DNA of 12,910 nucleotides, taken from contig CAZIQY010000081.1 of NCBI GenBank assembly GCA_964541605.1, positions 1 to 12,910 of the forward strand, read 5' to 3'. The position numbers and the translations under genes are program-made. This DNA comes from CAZIQY01 sp964541605 (GTDB lineage Bacteria; Desulfobacterota; Syntrophia; Syntrophales; UBA2185). Positions 1 to 7,130 of this stretch are shown here, piece after piece (positions within the stretch are counted from its first letter, which is position 1; every line of letters starts with the position of its first letter). The notes beneath the pieces are model-generated. The model did not search any database, was not told the DNA's origin, and saw only the letters and a list, made by a program, of their open reading frames with translations.

Positions 1-80
1 GAGGAAATATCCAGGACATTGACCCCTCCCCTTTTGACATGGAGATCCCTGACCTCCAGTATGGATTTATCAGAAATCAT
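1..80 (-). CDS. tupC: Tungstate ABC transporter ATP-binding protein, N-terminal fragment
   Basis: This is the start of the ATPase that would power the TupAB importer; the rest lies beyond the left edge. On the minus strand an ATG at 78-80 opens a frame whose 26 complete codons include LEVRDLHVKRGGVNVLDIS. That is the usual first beta strands of an ABC nucleotide-binding domain, before the Walker A loop. The ATG overlaps the tupB stop codon (ATGA), so the two genes are translationally coupled, as expected for a permease/ATPase pair. Walker A, signature and Walker B motifs are not in the window, so whether the gene is intact cannot be judged. An in-frame alternative from the ATG at 38-40 is in a different frame and does not give ABC-like sequence. 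Confidence 0.8.
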   Translation of the reverse strand, partial: MISDKSILEVRDLHVKRGGVNVLDIS

Positions 81-775
81 CGGGGTCTATCTCGTTGCTG
101 GATCTGTGTGAGGATGGCATTGACTGCAAAGGCAAGCAACAGGAGGATGATTCCGAGGGCCATGGCAATATCGAAATTCCCCTTGCCCGTTTCCATAACG
201 GTTGCCGTTGTGAGAACGCGAGAATATCCTTTTATATTTCCGCCGACCATGATGGACGCCCCGACTTCGGAAATGACGCCGCCAAAGCCGGCCATGATGG
301 CGGCAAGAAGGGGCAACCGGGCCTCCTTGACCAGTATCCACACCATCTGAAGACGGGTTGCGCCGAGGGCCAAAATCTGCAATCTGAGATTGGCAGGCAG
401 GTTCTGGATGGCGGCCAGGCTGATCCCCATGACAATGGGTGTTGCAATCACGGTCTGAGCAATGATAATGGCCGTAGGCGTGTACAGAATCTCGAGGAAT
501 CCCAAAGGGCCGTTTCGCCAGAGGAAGATGGTGACAAAAAGGCCCACCACCACGGGCGGCAGGCCCATGCCTGTGTTGATCAGGCTCACCACAAACCTTC
601 TCCCGGGAAACTGGGTCAAAGCGACGGCTGTCCCCACGGACACGCCGAGAAACATGCTCAGAAACGTTGCAGTTCCCGAAATCTTCAGAGAAAGCCAGGT
701 GATGCCCAGTACTTCCGGATCAAGGGTGAACAGGAGAATAAACGCCTGCTTTATCCCTTCAATAATAATGTCCAC
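77..775 (-). CDS. tupB: Tungstate ABC transporter permease TupB
   Basis: Inner-membrane permease of an oxyanion importer, 232 residues, the usual length for TupB. The protein is almost entirely hydrophobic, with about five membrane segments (roughly residues 25-50, 62-86, 100-124, 155-178 and 203-224). The conserved cytoplasmic EAA-type loop that docks the ATPase lies around residues 134-155 (ALGAT ... KEARLP). The segment GLPPVVVGLF (71-80) is typical of the TupB/ModB/CysTW permease group. The start is a GTG at 773-775, with an AGGGAG ribosome-binding site about 9 nt upstream and no better ATG. The gene follows tupA by 50 bp and overlaps tupC by 4 bp. Tungstate rather than molybdate or sulfate is inferred from the TupA partner and the short tupABC layout; the permease alone does not set specificity. 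Confidence 0.88.
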   Translation of the reverse strand: MDIIIEGIKQAFILLFTLDPEVLGITWLSLKISGTATFLSMFLGVSVGTAVALTQFPGRRFVVSLINTGMGLPPVVVGLFVTIFLWRNGPLGFLEILYTPTAIIIAQTVIATPIVMGISLAAIQNLPANLRLQILALGATRLQMVWILVKEARLPLLAAIMAGFGGVISEVGASIMVGGNIKGYSRVLTTATVMETGKGNFDIAMALGIILLLLAFAVNAILTQIQQRDRPR

Positions 776-825
776 GTCTTGTGCTCCCTAAAAAACGAGT
801 CCATGAAGAAACTAAATAATACTTT

Positions 826-1692
826 TTATTTGCCCAACTGTTCTTCTTTCTTGCCCGCATCGGGGAAGAACAAGGGCGAGCCGAACTTGTCCACGCCGAA
901 GGTCTTAATGACTTTCTGTGTCTGTTTTGACACCATGAAATCCGCAAAGGCTTTCGCTCCCGCGGCATTCACCTTGGGCCATTTTGCCGGATTGACCTCG
1001 ATCACGTGATAAATATTCAGCAGGATAGCATCCCCTTCATTGAGAATATCAAGGCCGAGATTTTTCTTCAGGGCGAGATAGGTGCCCCGATCGGTAAGGG
1101 TATATGATTTTTTCTCAGCGGCGACGTTCAGGGTCTGTCCCATTCCAAGACCCGTTTGCTGATACCACTTCTGGCCTTCCGCCTTTACCCCGGCGGTCTT
1201 CCAAATAGCCTTTTCTTTGGCATGCGTTCCCGAGTTGTCCCCCCGGGACATGAATACTGCGCCGGATGCGGCGATCTTTTTAAAGGCTTCAGCAGCCGAT
1301 TTTGTCCCCTTTATCTTTGCCGGGTCCGACGACGGTCCCACAATGATAAAATCGTTATGCATGACAATTCTTCTGTTTATGCCGTAACCTTCAGCGACTA
1401 ATTTCTTTTCTGCTTCCTGGGAGTGCACCAGCATCACATCCGACTCGCCCTTTCTTCCCATAGCCATGGCCTGGCCGGAACCGACGGCGATCGTCTTCAC
1501 GAAATATCCCGTTTTCTTTTCAAACATAGGAATCAGGACATCCAAAAGCCCGGAATCCTGGGTGCTGGTCGTTGTAGATAGAATAACATTTTTCTGTTTC
1601 GGCGGCGCAGCCGTGGCGGGCGCCACACTGAAAACGAAAGCCAGAACCGTCATTAACGTTAAAATAAAACCGATGCTTTTAAACCGTTTCAT
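826..1692 (-). CDS. tupA: Tungstate-binding protein TupA (first paralogue, canonical ligand loop)
   Basis: Exported solute-binding protein that captures tungstate (possibly also molybdate) and delivers it to TupB. It has 288 residues with a Sec signal peptide (positive MKRFK, hydrophobic core, cleavage near residue 28, ATA-AP). The mature N-terminus carries the TupA signature STTTSTQDSG (39-48), followed by GSGQA (71-75) and SRGDNSGTH (149-157), loops that line the oxyanion pocket in this family. The ATG at 1690-1692 has a perfect AGGAGG 7 nt upstream. It sits 43 bp downstream of a second, diverged TupA-like gene and 50 bp upstream of tupB. Tungsten uptake fits an anaerobe using W-dependent formate dehydrogenases or aldehyde oxidoreductases; that use is inferred, as no such enzyme is in the window. 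Confidence 0.9.
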   Translation of the reverse strand: MKRFKSIGFILTLMTVLAFVFSVAPATAAPPKQKNVILSTTTSTQDSGLLDVLIPMFEKKTGYFVKTIAVGSGQAMAMGRKGESDVMLVHSQEAEKKLVAEGYGINRRIVMHNDFIIVGPSSDPAKIKGTKSAAEAFKKIAASGAVFMSRGDNSGTHAKEKAIWKTAGVKAEGQKWYQQTGLGMGQTLNVAAEKKSYTLTDRGTYLALKKNLGLDILNEGDAILLNIYHVIEVNPAKWPKVNAAGAKAFADFMVSKQTQKVIKTFGVDKFGSPLFFPDAGKKEEQLGK

Positions 1693-1735
1693 TATTTACC
1701 TCCTGGCACATTAAGTATAAACATTGAAAACCTAT

Positions 1736-2590
1736 TTATTTGCCGCCCTGCGCTTTTACCCATTCCCTGGAATTCGGGAAAAAGAGGGGCGAACCATACT
1801 TGGCTTTGCCGAAATCACGGATGATCTTCTGACCTTTCTGCGGAGACGTTAACCACTTGACAAAGGTTTTAACATCCTTTTCATTCACACGCGGGAATTT
1901 CTTCTTGTTCACCGGGATGATTGATATGTAATTCAGAAGAGCTTCATCTCCTTCGACAAGAACGGCAAGCTTTATCTGATTTTTGATGGACAGATAGGTC
2001 GCCCTGTCGATAACGGTATATGTCCCTTTGCTGTCCGTGTAACGAAGGGTTGGGACATTTCCCTCAGCGCCCTTTTCATAGACGACATACCAGGCGCCGG
2101 CGGGCTTGATTCCAGCTTTTGCCCAGAGTTCCATTTCCGCCATGTGGGTTCCCGATTTGTCGCCACGACTGACAAACAAGGTTCCTGTGCCGGATATCTT
2201 CTTGAGTGCCTCCGCCGCCGTCTTCAGTCCTTTGATTCCCGCGGGATCAGCGGCAGGCCCGACAATGACAAAGTCGTTGTACATCAGGGGGATTCTTTCC
2301 GTGCCGAATCCCTCTTTGATAAATTTTTCCTCGAGGGATTTTGCATGCGCCATGACCAGATCGACATTTCCCTTTTCGGCTATTTTGAGCGCCGCTCCCG
2401 TTCCGGCACCCACGTGTCGTACCCTGATCCCTTTATCTTTTTCAAACTGATCTTCCAAAGCACCGACAATGCCTGAATCAATAGGACCGATCGTGCTGGC
2501 CAGAAGGATAAACTTGCCGCCCTGCGCCGCGGACAAACTGGGAATTAACACAAAAATGCACAATAAAACGATCCACAACCACTTTTTCAT
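1736..2590 (-). CDS. TupA-like solute-binding protein, second paralogue with altered ligand loop
   Basis: Exported substrate-binding protein of the TupA family, 284 residues, with a signal peptide of about 21 residues (MKKW, then a hydrophobic core, then SLSA). It aligns along its whole length with the adjacent TupA: GAGTG (61-65) matches GSGQA, SRGDKSGTH (141-149) matches SRGDNSGTH, and both end in YGSPLFFP close to the C-terminus. The first anion-binding loop differs: ASTIGPIDSG (31-40) replaces STTTSTQDSG, losing most of the hydroxyl side chains. It may therefore bind another oxyanion, bind with different affinity, or act as a sensor. The ATG has an AGAGGTG site a few nucleotides upstream. 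It lies 35 bp after the regulator gene and probably shares its transcript. Origin by tandem duplication is inferred from the resemblance. Confidence 0.82.
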   Translation of the reverse strand: MKKWLWIVLLCIFVLIPSLSAAQGGKFILLASTIGPIDSGIVGALEDQFEKDKGIRVRHVGAGTGAALKIAEKGNVDLVMAHAKSLEEKFIKEGFGTERIPLMYNDFVIVGPAADPAGIKGLKTAAEALKKISGTGTLFVSRGDKSGTHMAEMELWAKAGIKPAGAWYVVYEKGAEGNVPTLRYTDSKGTYTVIDRATYLSIKNQIKLAVLVEGDEALLNYISIIPVNKKKFPRVNEKDVKTFVKWLTSPQKGQKIIRDFGKAKYGSPLFFPNSREWVKAQGGK

Positions 2591-2625
2591 ATGACACCTC
2601 TTTCTTCAAAATTATATCTGCAAGG

Positions 2626-3543
2626 TCAACTCGTCGAATACAGAATCTTCCCCGAATCGCTGAAGTCGTAACTCCCTAATTTCTCCACCCCCTTTCGAAA
2701 CTCCCTTGAATCAAGAACATCCATGATGGCCTGTACGCCTTTTTGAAAAAATGTCGACTGATCGAGGACCATATCGAAGCTCTCCCGCGTAATGGATACG
2801 AAAGAAAGGCCTAAAAGTTTCGAGACCGCTGCGGTGGCGATTCCGGCATCCGCATCTCCTGATAAAATGGAAAGACCCACTTCAAAATGGGTATAAACCT
2901 CCCTATCGTATCCCGTAATACGATCAGGTGATAACGCCAGTTTGCCCAGATGGTAATCCAGAAGAACCCTCGTCCCTGAGCCTTTCTGGCGGTTGACGAA
3001 TTTCAAATCCTCTTTTACCAGATCATCAAACCACTTGATACTATGGGGATTATTCACTCCTGTGATAAACCCGATATCCCTGTAAAACAGATTGACAACC
3101 ACAGCTTTGATTCTCGGCAGAAGGGTGGAAAGATAGGGAATGTTATATTTGCCGCTTTCGGGATCGAAAAGATGCGACCACGCAAGATCCGTGTGGCCGT
3201 CATTCAGGGCGGCAAGCCCATTCATGCTCCCCGTGTTGGCGGAAAAGAGATATAGATCGGGATGTGCTTTTCTCACCCAGGTTTGAAGAATATCCAGAAC
3301 AGGATCATTGCTGCCCGCCGCGAGTAACGCCCCTCCAATTTTCCCGCTCTTCTCCCTCGCCTGTGCAAGCCCTTCTCTGGCCTTCGATTCAATCCATTCA
3401 TCAATCAGCTTCCTGGGGAAAATCCATTTTCCTGTGGCCCGTGTAGCTGGTATCCGCCCTGCTCTGATCAGGGCATAAACCTGTTTCTCGTGAACATCGA
3501 GATACGCGGCTACCTCTTTTGTATTCATCATTTCATTGGACAT
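2626..3543 (-). CDS. One-component regulator: excisionase/MerR-like HTH fused to periplasmic-binding-like sensor domain
   Basis: Probable transcriptional regulator of the tungstate operon, 305 residues. Residues 5-55 (MMNTKEVAAYLDVHEKQVY ... GKWIFPRKLIDEWI) form the winged helix-turn-helix of the excisionase/HTH_17 type. Residues ~75-295 form a cytoplasmic PBP-like domain related to molybdate/tungstate-binding proteins, with NRQKGSGTR (184-192), which would contact an anion, and DADAGIA (230-236). It has no signal peptide. A longer frame from a GTG at 3582 exists, but that GTG lies upstream of the -10 box and has no ribosome-binding site. The ATG at 3541-3543 has GGAGGGG 5 nt upstream and is preferred. 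As first gene of the operon it could sense intracellular oxyanion and bind the palindrome near its own promoter; this is inference. Confidence 0.82.
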   Translation of the reverse strand: MSNEMMNTKEVAAYLDVHEKQVYALIRAGRIPATRATGKWIFPRKLIDEWIESKAREGLAQAREKSGKIGGALLAAGSNDPVLDILQTWVRKAHPDLYLFSANTGSMNGLAALNDGHTDLAWSHLFDPESGKYNIPYLSTLLPRIKAVVVNLFYRDIGFITGVNNPHSIKWFDDLVKEDLKFVNRQKGSGTRVLLDYHLGKLALSPDRITGYDREVYTHFEVGLSILSGDADAGIATAAVSKLLGLSFVSITRESFDMVLDQSTFFQKGVQAIMDVLDSREFRKGVEKLGSYDFSDSGKILYSTS

Positions 3544-3548
3544 CGTCA

Positions 3549-3555
3549 CCCCTCC
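3549..3555 (-). promoter_or_regulatory. Ribosome-binding site that fixes the regulator start
   Basis: On the minus strand GGAGGGG stands 5 nt before the ATG at 3541-3543. It decides in favour of the 305-residue form over the longer frame from the GTG at 3582. Confidence 0.75.
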
Positions 3556-3567
3556 GGAATCGAAACG

Positions 3568-3596
3568 GTTATAATCGAACACCCATTAAATTTCAA
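3568..3596 (-). promoter_or_regulatory. Sigma-70-like promoter of the tungstate operon
   Basis: Read on the minus strand, a -35 TTGAAA (3591-3596) and a -10 TATAAC (3568-3573) are separated by exactly 17 nt. Transcription would begin near 3561, giving a leader of about 18 nt that holds the ribosome-binding site of the regulator gene. Such a short leader leaves no room for a molybdenum/tungsten-cofactor riboswitch, so control is probably by protein. Confidence 0.7.
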
Positions 3597-3612
3597 GTTA
3601 AAAAGTTAACTT
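3595..3612. promoter_or_regulatory. Candidate operator: AAGTTAA / TTAACTT palindromic site next to the -35 box
   Basis: The 18-nt stretch AAGTTAAAAAGTTAACTT contains the perfect palindrome AAGTTAACTT (3603-3612) plus a direct copy of AAGTTAA (3595-3601). It abuts and slightly overlaps the -35 box, a position suited to a repressor or class-II activator. The HTH-PBP regulator encoded just downstream is the obvious candidate ligand. The assignment rests on symmetry and position only. Confidence 0.4.
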
Positions 3613-3684
3613 ATGATTACATTTTACTACCAAACATTACATAATATAACAGCATCAAACCTGTTTTTATTCATATTTGACAGT

Positions 3685-3832
3685 TTAGTAAAAAGTCATG
3701 TTTCGTCTCTATTTGTCATTCCCGCGAAAGCGGGAATCCAGTTATTTAAGCATGTTATGGATTCCCGCCGGAGCCTGCCCTCGAAAGTACTTGTCGGGGA
3801 CGGGAATGACAGGCTGGGGGACTTTTTACGAA
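3685..3832. repeat. MITE-like nested inverted-repeat element
   Basis: A ~148-bp non-coding element of nested inverted repeats. The outer arms are GTAAAAAGTC (3688-3697) and GACTTTTTAC (3820-3829), extendable to 13 bp with one mismatch. The middle arms are TGTCATTCCCG (3714-3724) and CGGGAATGACA (3801-3811). The inner arms are GCGGGAATCCA (3730-3740) and TGGATTCCCGC (3758-3768). A local hairpin CCCGC-GAAA-GCGGG sits at 3721-3734. From general knowledge, 'GTCATTCCCGCGAAAGCGGGAATCC' is a dispersed repeat in many proteobacterial genomes. It lies between the divergent regulator and 5'-nucleotidase genes. No transposase is present, so it would have moved in trans. An open frame across it (3613-3846) is not a gene. 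Confidence 0.75.
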
Positions 3833-3884
3833 GGCGTCACATTTGATATTGCCAAATTTTTATCCCTCTTGTAAGGATACGGGC

Positions 3885-5720
3885 ATGAATCGTCTCAAAA
3901 GAATCACAGAGCGCCTGATGAAAAAACTGCCCGGAAAACTCATTGTTGCCATTTCTCTTCTTGTTTTACTTTTTCCCCTATCCCTTTTCGCAACGCCGCC
4001 GTCGGACGTTCGTCTCACGATTCTCCACGTGAACGATACCCACGGATACATTCTTCCCTATAAGGAAGCCGGCTTGGGGAAAAACACGATGGTCGGAGGC
4101 GCCGCTTACCTGGCGTGGCTTGTTGAAGACGAGCGGACAAAGAACCAGGAGGGAACGCTCCTCCTTTCAGCGGGAGACATGTTCCAGGGAACGCCGATCT
4201 CCAACATTTTTAAGGGGCAGCCGGTCATCGATATGATGAACTATTTGAAATTCGACGCCATGGCCGTCGGAAACCATGAATTTGACTGGGGGATTGATGT
4301 ATTTAAGCGGATGATTTCTTCCTCAAACTTCCCATTCCTGTCTGCCAATATGAAAAATGGGGATGACCAATATTTCCCAAGGGTAAAGCCCTATATCATC
4401 ATTCAACGCAAAAACGTGAACATCGCCGTCATCGGTGTTATCACCCCCGATTTGCCTTATCTCTCAAAACCTGATTCAACAGGCAAAATCACTGTCCGGA
4501 ATCCTGAAGACATCCTTCCGGAACTCATAAAAAAGGTGAAGAAGGACGGCGCCCGCATCGTCGTCGTTCTTTCCCATCTGGGCGTTGAGGCGGACAAGGA
4601 ACTGGCCAGGCGGGTTTCAGGAATCCATGTCATCGTCGGGGGGCACAGCCATACAGCGCTGGAAGCACCCGTTATCATCGGAAATACAGCCATCGTCCAG
4701 GCCGGTTGCTATGGGTTGTATCTGGGGATTTTAGAGCTTGGAATCGAGACGGGGACTGACCCCATCGCTTACCGGATCATCAGGGGAAAACTTGAAAAGG
4801 TGCTCGCGGGACAGGACCGATCATATGACGAAACGGTGGCCCGGATCGTCGGCAGCTATCACGACCGGATCAAAAATGAATTCGCCGTAGTGGTCGGGGA
4901 AACAGCCGTTGACCTGACAAGAAAGGATCAAAGAGAGTCCAATATCGGGAATCTCGTCTGCGACATGATGAGGGAAACCACGGGCGCCGACATCGCCCTA
5001 TTGAACAGCCGTTCCATCAGAACGGACATCCCCAGGGGAAAGATCACCCTCGAGCAGGTGTATGCCCTGCTGCCTTTTGACAACGTCCTCGTCACCATGG
5101 ACCTGACGGGAAGGCAGCTCATGGAAATACTGAAACATAACGCCACGCAATCTTACAACAGACTGCAGGTCTCCGGCATCAGGTTCAGGCAGGAGCCGTC
5201 CGGGACGGAAGGTTTCAGAATAACGGATGTCCGTGTCGGGCTGCGGCCGCTTGATTTGAACAAGACCTACAGAATCGCAACCAATGATTTCCTTGCTTCC
5301 GGCGGCGACAGATTTGTCGCCTTCAGGCAGGGAATGAATATTTCCTACGGAACGGACCTCCGGGAAGCCTTCCTTTCCTATCTGAAAAAACACTCTCCCG
5401 TTCAGCCGCGGATAGAGGAACGGATCATCAATAAAATTGACCAGGTTCCGTCTCATTCTCTGCATCATCATATGTCAATTCCCATCAGCAACCATTATCC
5501 CCGGTTCCCCATGAACATGACCCACCTCTATCAGAACGCAAGCCACCCGACGGACGCCGGAATCAATGCACCATACCGTCATCCCGGCCATCCCTCCATG
5601 ACTGCTATTCCGACCAACCTTCCATGTCATTTCGAACGGAGTGAGAAATCTTCGTTTCTTAATTTCCCCTTGACAATCCTGCAAGAAAGCGTATCTTTCT
5701 CAATCAGTTCAAGGAGGTAG
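3885..5720 (+). CDS. Exported 5'-nucleotidase / UshA-family metallophosphoesterase with an unusual C-terminal tail
   Basis: Periplasmic or surface enzyme that would hydrolyse nucleotides (or UDP-sugars) to nucleoside and phosphate; 611 residues. A signal peptide covers ~1-36. The two-metal catalytic domain (~43-290) shows HVNDTHG (48-54), GDMFQG with D98, GNHEFDWG with N130, H131 and E132, and GGHSHT (252-257). The C-terminal substrate-specificity domain (~310-515) has ESNIGNLVCD, LPFDN and NDFLASGGDRF, the last typical of the nucleobase-stacking region. The family fold should end near residue 515 (RIEERI). The remaining ~95 residues are low-complexity, His/Pro-rich and include the repeat-derived string CHFERSEKSS. 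The ATG at 3885 has AAGGA 7 nt upstream; a TTG at 3843 and an ATG at 3918 are weaker starts. Exact substrate is unknown. Confidence 0.85.
   Translation: MNRLKRITERLMKKLPGKLIVAISLLVLLFPLSLFATPPSDVRLTILHVNDTHGYILPYKEAGLGKNTMVGGAAYLAWLVEDERTKNQEGTLLLSAGDMFQGTPISNIFKGQPVIDMMNYLKFDAMAVGNHEFDWGIDVFKRMISSSNFPFLSANMKNGDDQYFPRVKPYIIIQRKNVNIAVIGVITPDLPYLSKPDSTGKITVRNPEDILPELIKKVKKDGARIVVVLSHLGVEADKELARRVSGIHVIVGGHSHTALEAPVIIGNTAIVQAGCYGLYLGILELGIETGTDPIAYRIIRGKLEKVLAGQDRSYDETVARIVGSYHDRIKNEFAVVVGETAVDLTRKDQRESNIGNLVCDMMRETTGADIALLNSRSIRTDIPRGKITLEQVYALLPFDNVLVTMDLTGRQLMEILKHNATQSYNRLQVSGIRFRQEPSGTEGFRITDVRVGLRPLDLNKTYRIATNDFLASGGDRFVAFRQGMNISYGTDLREAFLSYLKKHSPVQPRIEERIINKIDQVPSHSLHHHMSIPISNHYPRFPMNMTHLYQNASHPTDAGINAPYRHPGHPSMTAIPTNLPCHFERSEKSSFLNFPLTILQESVSFSISSRR
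5625..5652. repeat. Dispersed-repeat remnant inside the nucleotidase C-terminus
   Basis: The stretch starting TGTCATTTCGAACGGAGTGA and ending GAAATCTT has symmetric ATTTC/GAAAT arms. It resembles half of a common intergenic repeat whose chance translation, CHFERSEKSS, is seen at the ends of predicted proteins in many genomes. Here it is read in frame as part of the tail of the 5'-nucleotidase. Identification is from pattern memory, not a search. Confidence 0.5.
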
Positions 5721-5794
5721 CACGAGAACCAGAGTAATCCATTTTTTTGTCCCGTCTTTAAAAACATGGAGGGAACACCGTCTTGAAACATAAC

Positions 5795-5826
5795 CCCGCG
5801 TCTTGGAATGAGAGCGGGTTTTTTAT
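5795..5826 (+). terminator. Rho-independent terminator after the 5'-nucleotidase gene
   Basis: CCCGC (5795-5799) pairs with GCGGG (5814-5818). TCT/AGA inside extends the stem past a one-base bulge, and a run of seven T follows directly (5819-5825). It lies ~75 bp after the nucleotidase stop and ~85 bp before the methyltransferase gene, so the cassette downstream should have its own promoter. The rest of 5721-5909 holds no gene; only a weak CTGATC (5868-5873), 17 nt, TATTAA (5891-5896) promoter-like pair is seen. Confidence 0.8.
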
Positions 5827-5909
5827 TGAATTAAAGAAGATTTAACAAAATGGTAAAAAAACAAGACCTGATCCCTCCACAAACCTTCTCTATTAAAGAG
5901 TCTTAATTA

Positions 5910-7130
5910 ATGACAATCTCCCGAACCATCCATCCATTTCCGGCACGTATGGCCCCTGATGTTGCTTTACGGGCGATTCACCGTTTGCCAAAAGGGGCTT
6001 TGGTACTTGATCCAATGGTTGGATCAGGAACAGTTCTACGAGCGGCTATAGATAGCGGCCATCCGGCGATTGGATTTGATGTCGATCCTCTCTCCGTCCT
6101 CATGTCTGAGGTCTGGGTAACGCCAATTGACACGGAAGAGGTACGAAAAGCGGCACGAAAGATAGCATCTCAATCAGAAAAAATCGCCCCTTACAAAGTC
6201 TTGCTGCCCTGGATTGACAAAGACTCTGAAACATTACAGTTTATCCATTTCTGGTTTGATACTCCTCAGATAGAAGGTCTACGAAGAATCAGTTGGCTAT
6301 TAGCCAAACGTAATGATGTTGTAGGAAATGCGTTACGGATAGCAGTGAGCCGACTCATCATCCAAAAAAAACGAGGAGCGTCACTTGCCGGTGATGTGTC
6401 ACATAGTAGACCTCATCGCATTCGAAGGACAAATGATTTTAATGTTATAAGCGAGTTTGTTCGATCAGCTGACAAAGTAGCAAACCAGCTTGAAAAAGAC
6501 AGAACAACTTCTGATGCTATTGTTGAAATAGGGGACGCAAGAAATATGCAAAAATTACCAGATAATGCAGTCGATGCCATTGTGTCATCTCCTCCGTATC
6601 TCAATGCGATTGACTACTTGCGTGGCCACCGGTTGTCATTAGTGTGGTTCGGATACAGCATCAGTGAACTCAGACAAATAAGAGCGGAATCAGTTGGTGT
6701 AGCACGTGCACCCGATGCCCAAACGAATCTAAATATTATGCATAACATTGTAGCATCATGCGGTGATATCGATTTACTTCCCTGTAATAAACGGGCCATG
6801 ATTTTCCGTTTTGCATCAGACGTAGATTCTTTCCTGGGGGAGGCAAATAGGGTCTTGCAGCCAGGCGGAATAGCCGTTTACGTTGTTGGGAACTCTTCTA
6901 TGAACGGCATATTCATTGATAATACGAGTATTTTAATCAATGCTGCAAACCTGTATGGATGGCGACTTGTAGACCGTTATGAACGGGAGATTTTGGCAAA
7001 TAGACGCTACATGCCTCCACCAAATAAGTCCAATTCGTCGCCAATGAGGCAGAGGATGGGTACAGAGTGCATTGTCACATTCCACAAGCCAATGCAACGT
7101 CAAACACGAATAAAGAAAAGACTCCTATGA
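5910..7130 (+). CDS. DNA methyltransferase (SPPY type, motif I before motif IV), first gene of the cassette
   Basis: AdoMet-dependent DNA amino-methyltransferase, 406 residues, predicted to modify adenine N6 or cytosine N4. The N-terminal HPFPARMAP (8-16) is a motif X-like element. LDPMVGSGT (33-41) is motif I, the AdoMet-binding loop, followed by GFDVDP (55-60). The catalytic SSPPY (226-230) is motif IV, and LQPGG with a following VYVVGNS is a later strand. Motif I precedes motif IV by ~185 residues, which resembles the alpha-class order with the target-recognition part between them; SPPY itself is commoner in N4-cytosine enzymes. The ATG at 5910 has only a weak AAGAG upstream. Its stop overlaps the next start (ATGA). 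No restriction endonuclease of a standard type is nearby; the NurA-like protein could supply nuclease activity. Probable role: marking self DNA. Confidence 0.85.
   Translation: MTISRTIHPFPARMAPDVALRAIHRLPKGALVLDPMVGSGTVLRAAIDSGHPAIGFDVDPLSVLMSEVWVTPIDTEEVRKAARKIASQSEKIAPYKVLLPWIDKDSETLQFIHFWFDTPQIEGLRRISWLLAKRNDVVGNALRIAVSRLIIQKKRGASLAGDVSHSRPHRIRRTNDFNVISEFVRSADKVANQLEKDRTTSDAIVEIGDARNMQKLPDNAVDAIVSSPPYLNAIDYLRGHRLSLVWFGYSISELRQIRAESVGVARAPDAQTNLNIMHNIVASCGDIDLLPCNKRAMIFRFASDVDSFLGEANRVLQPGGIAVYVVGNSSMNGIFIDNTSILINAANLYGWRLVDRYEREILANRRYMPPPNKSNSSPMRQRMGTECIVTFHKPMQRQTRIKKRLL

Noticed and set aside
95..1009. Long 304-codon open frame on the plus strand across tupB and the end of tupA
   Set aside because: It is the antisense shadow of two clear transporter genes, has no recognisable domain and no plausible ribosome-binding context.
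3543..3700. Possible Moco/Tuco riboswitch before the tungstate operon
   Set aside because: The inferred leader is only about 18 nt, and no conserved stem set is visible.
3685..3832. CRISPR array
   Set aside because: The repeats are inverted arms of one element, not regularly spaced direct repeats, and no cas genes are present.
3613..3846. Small open frame of 77 codons on the plus strand
   Set aside because: It runs through the inverted-repeat element, and its translation (FVIPAKAGIQ) is the known chance product of this repeat type.
4998..5471. 157-codon minus-strand open frame within the 5'-nucleotidase gene
   Set aside because: It is antisense to the conserved C-terminal domain of the nucleotidase and shows no family features.
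5891..5909. Palindrome around AAGAGTCTT before the methyltransferase as an operator
   Set aside because: Symmetry breaks after four base pairs on each side; too weak to call.
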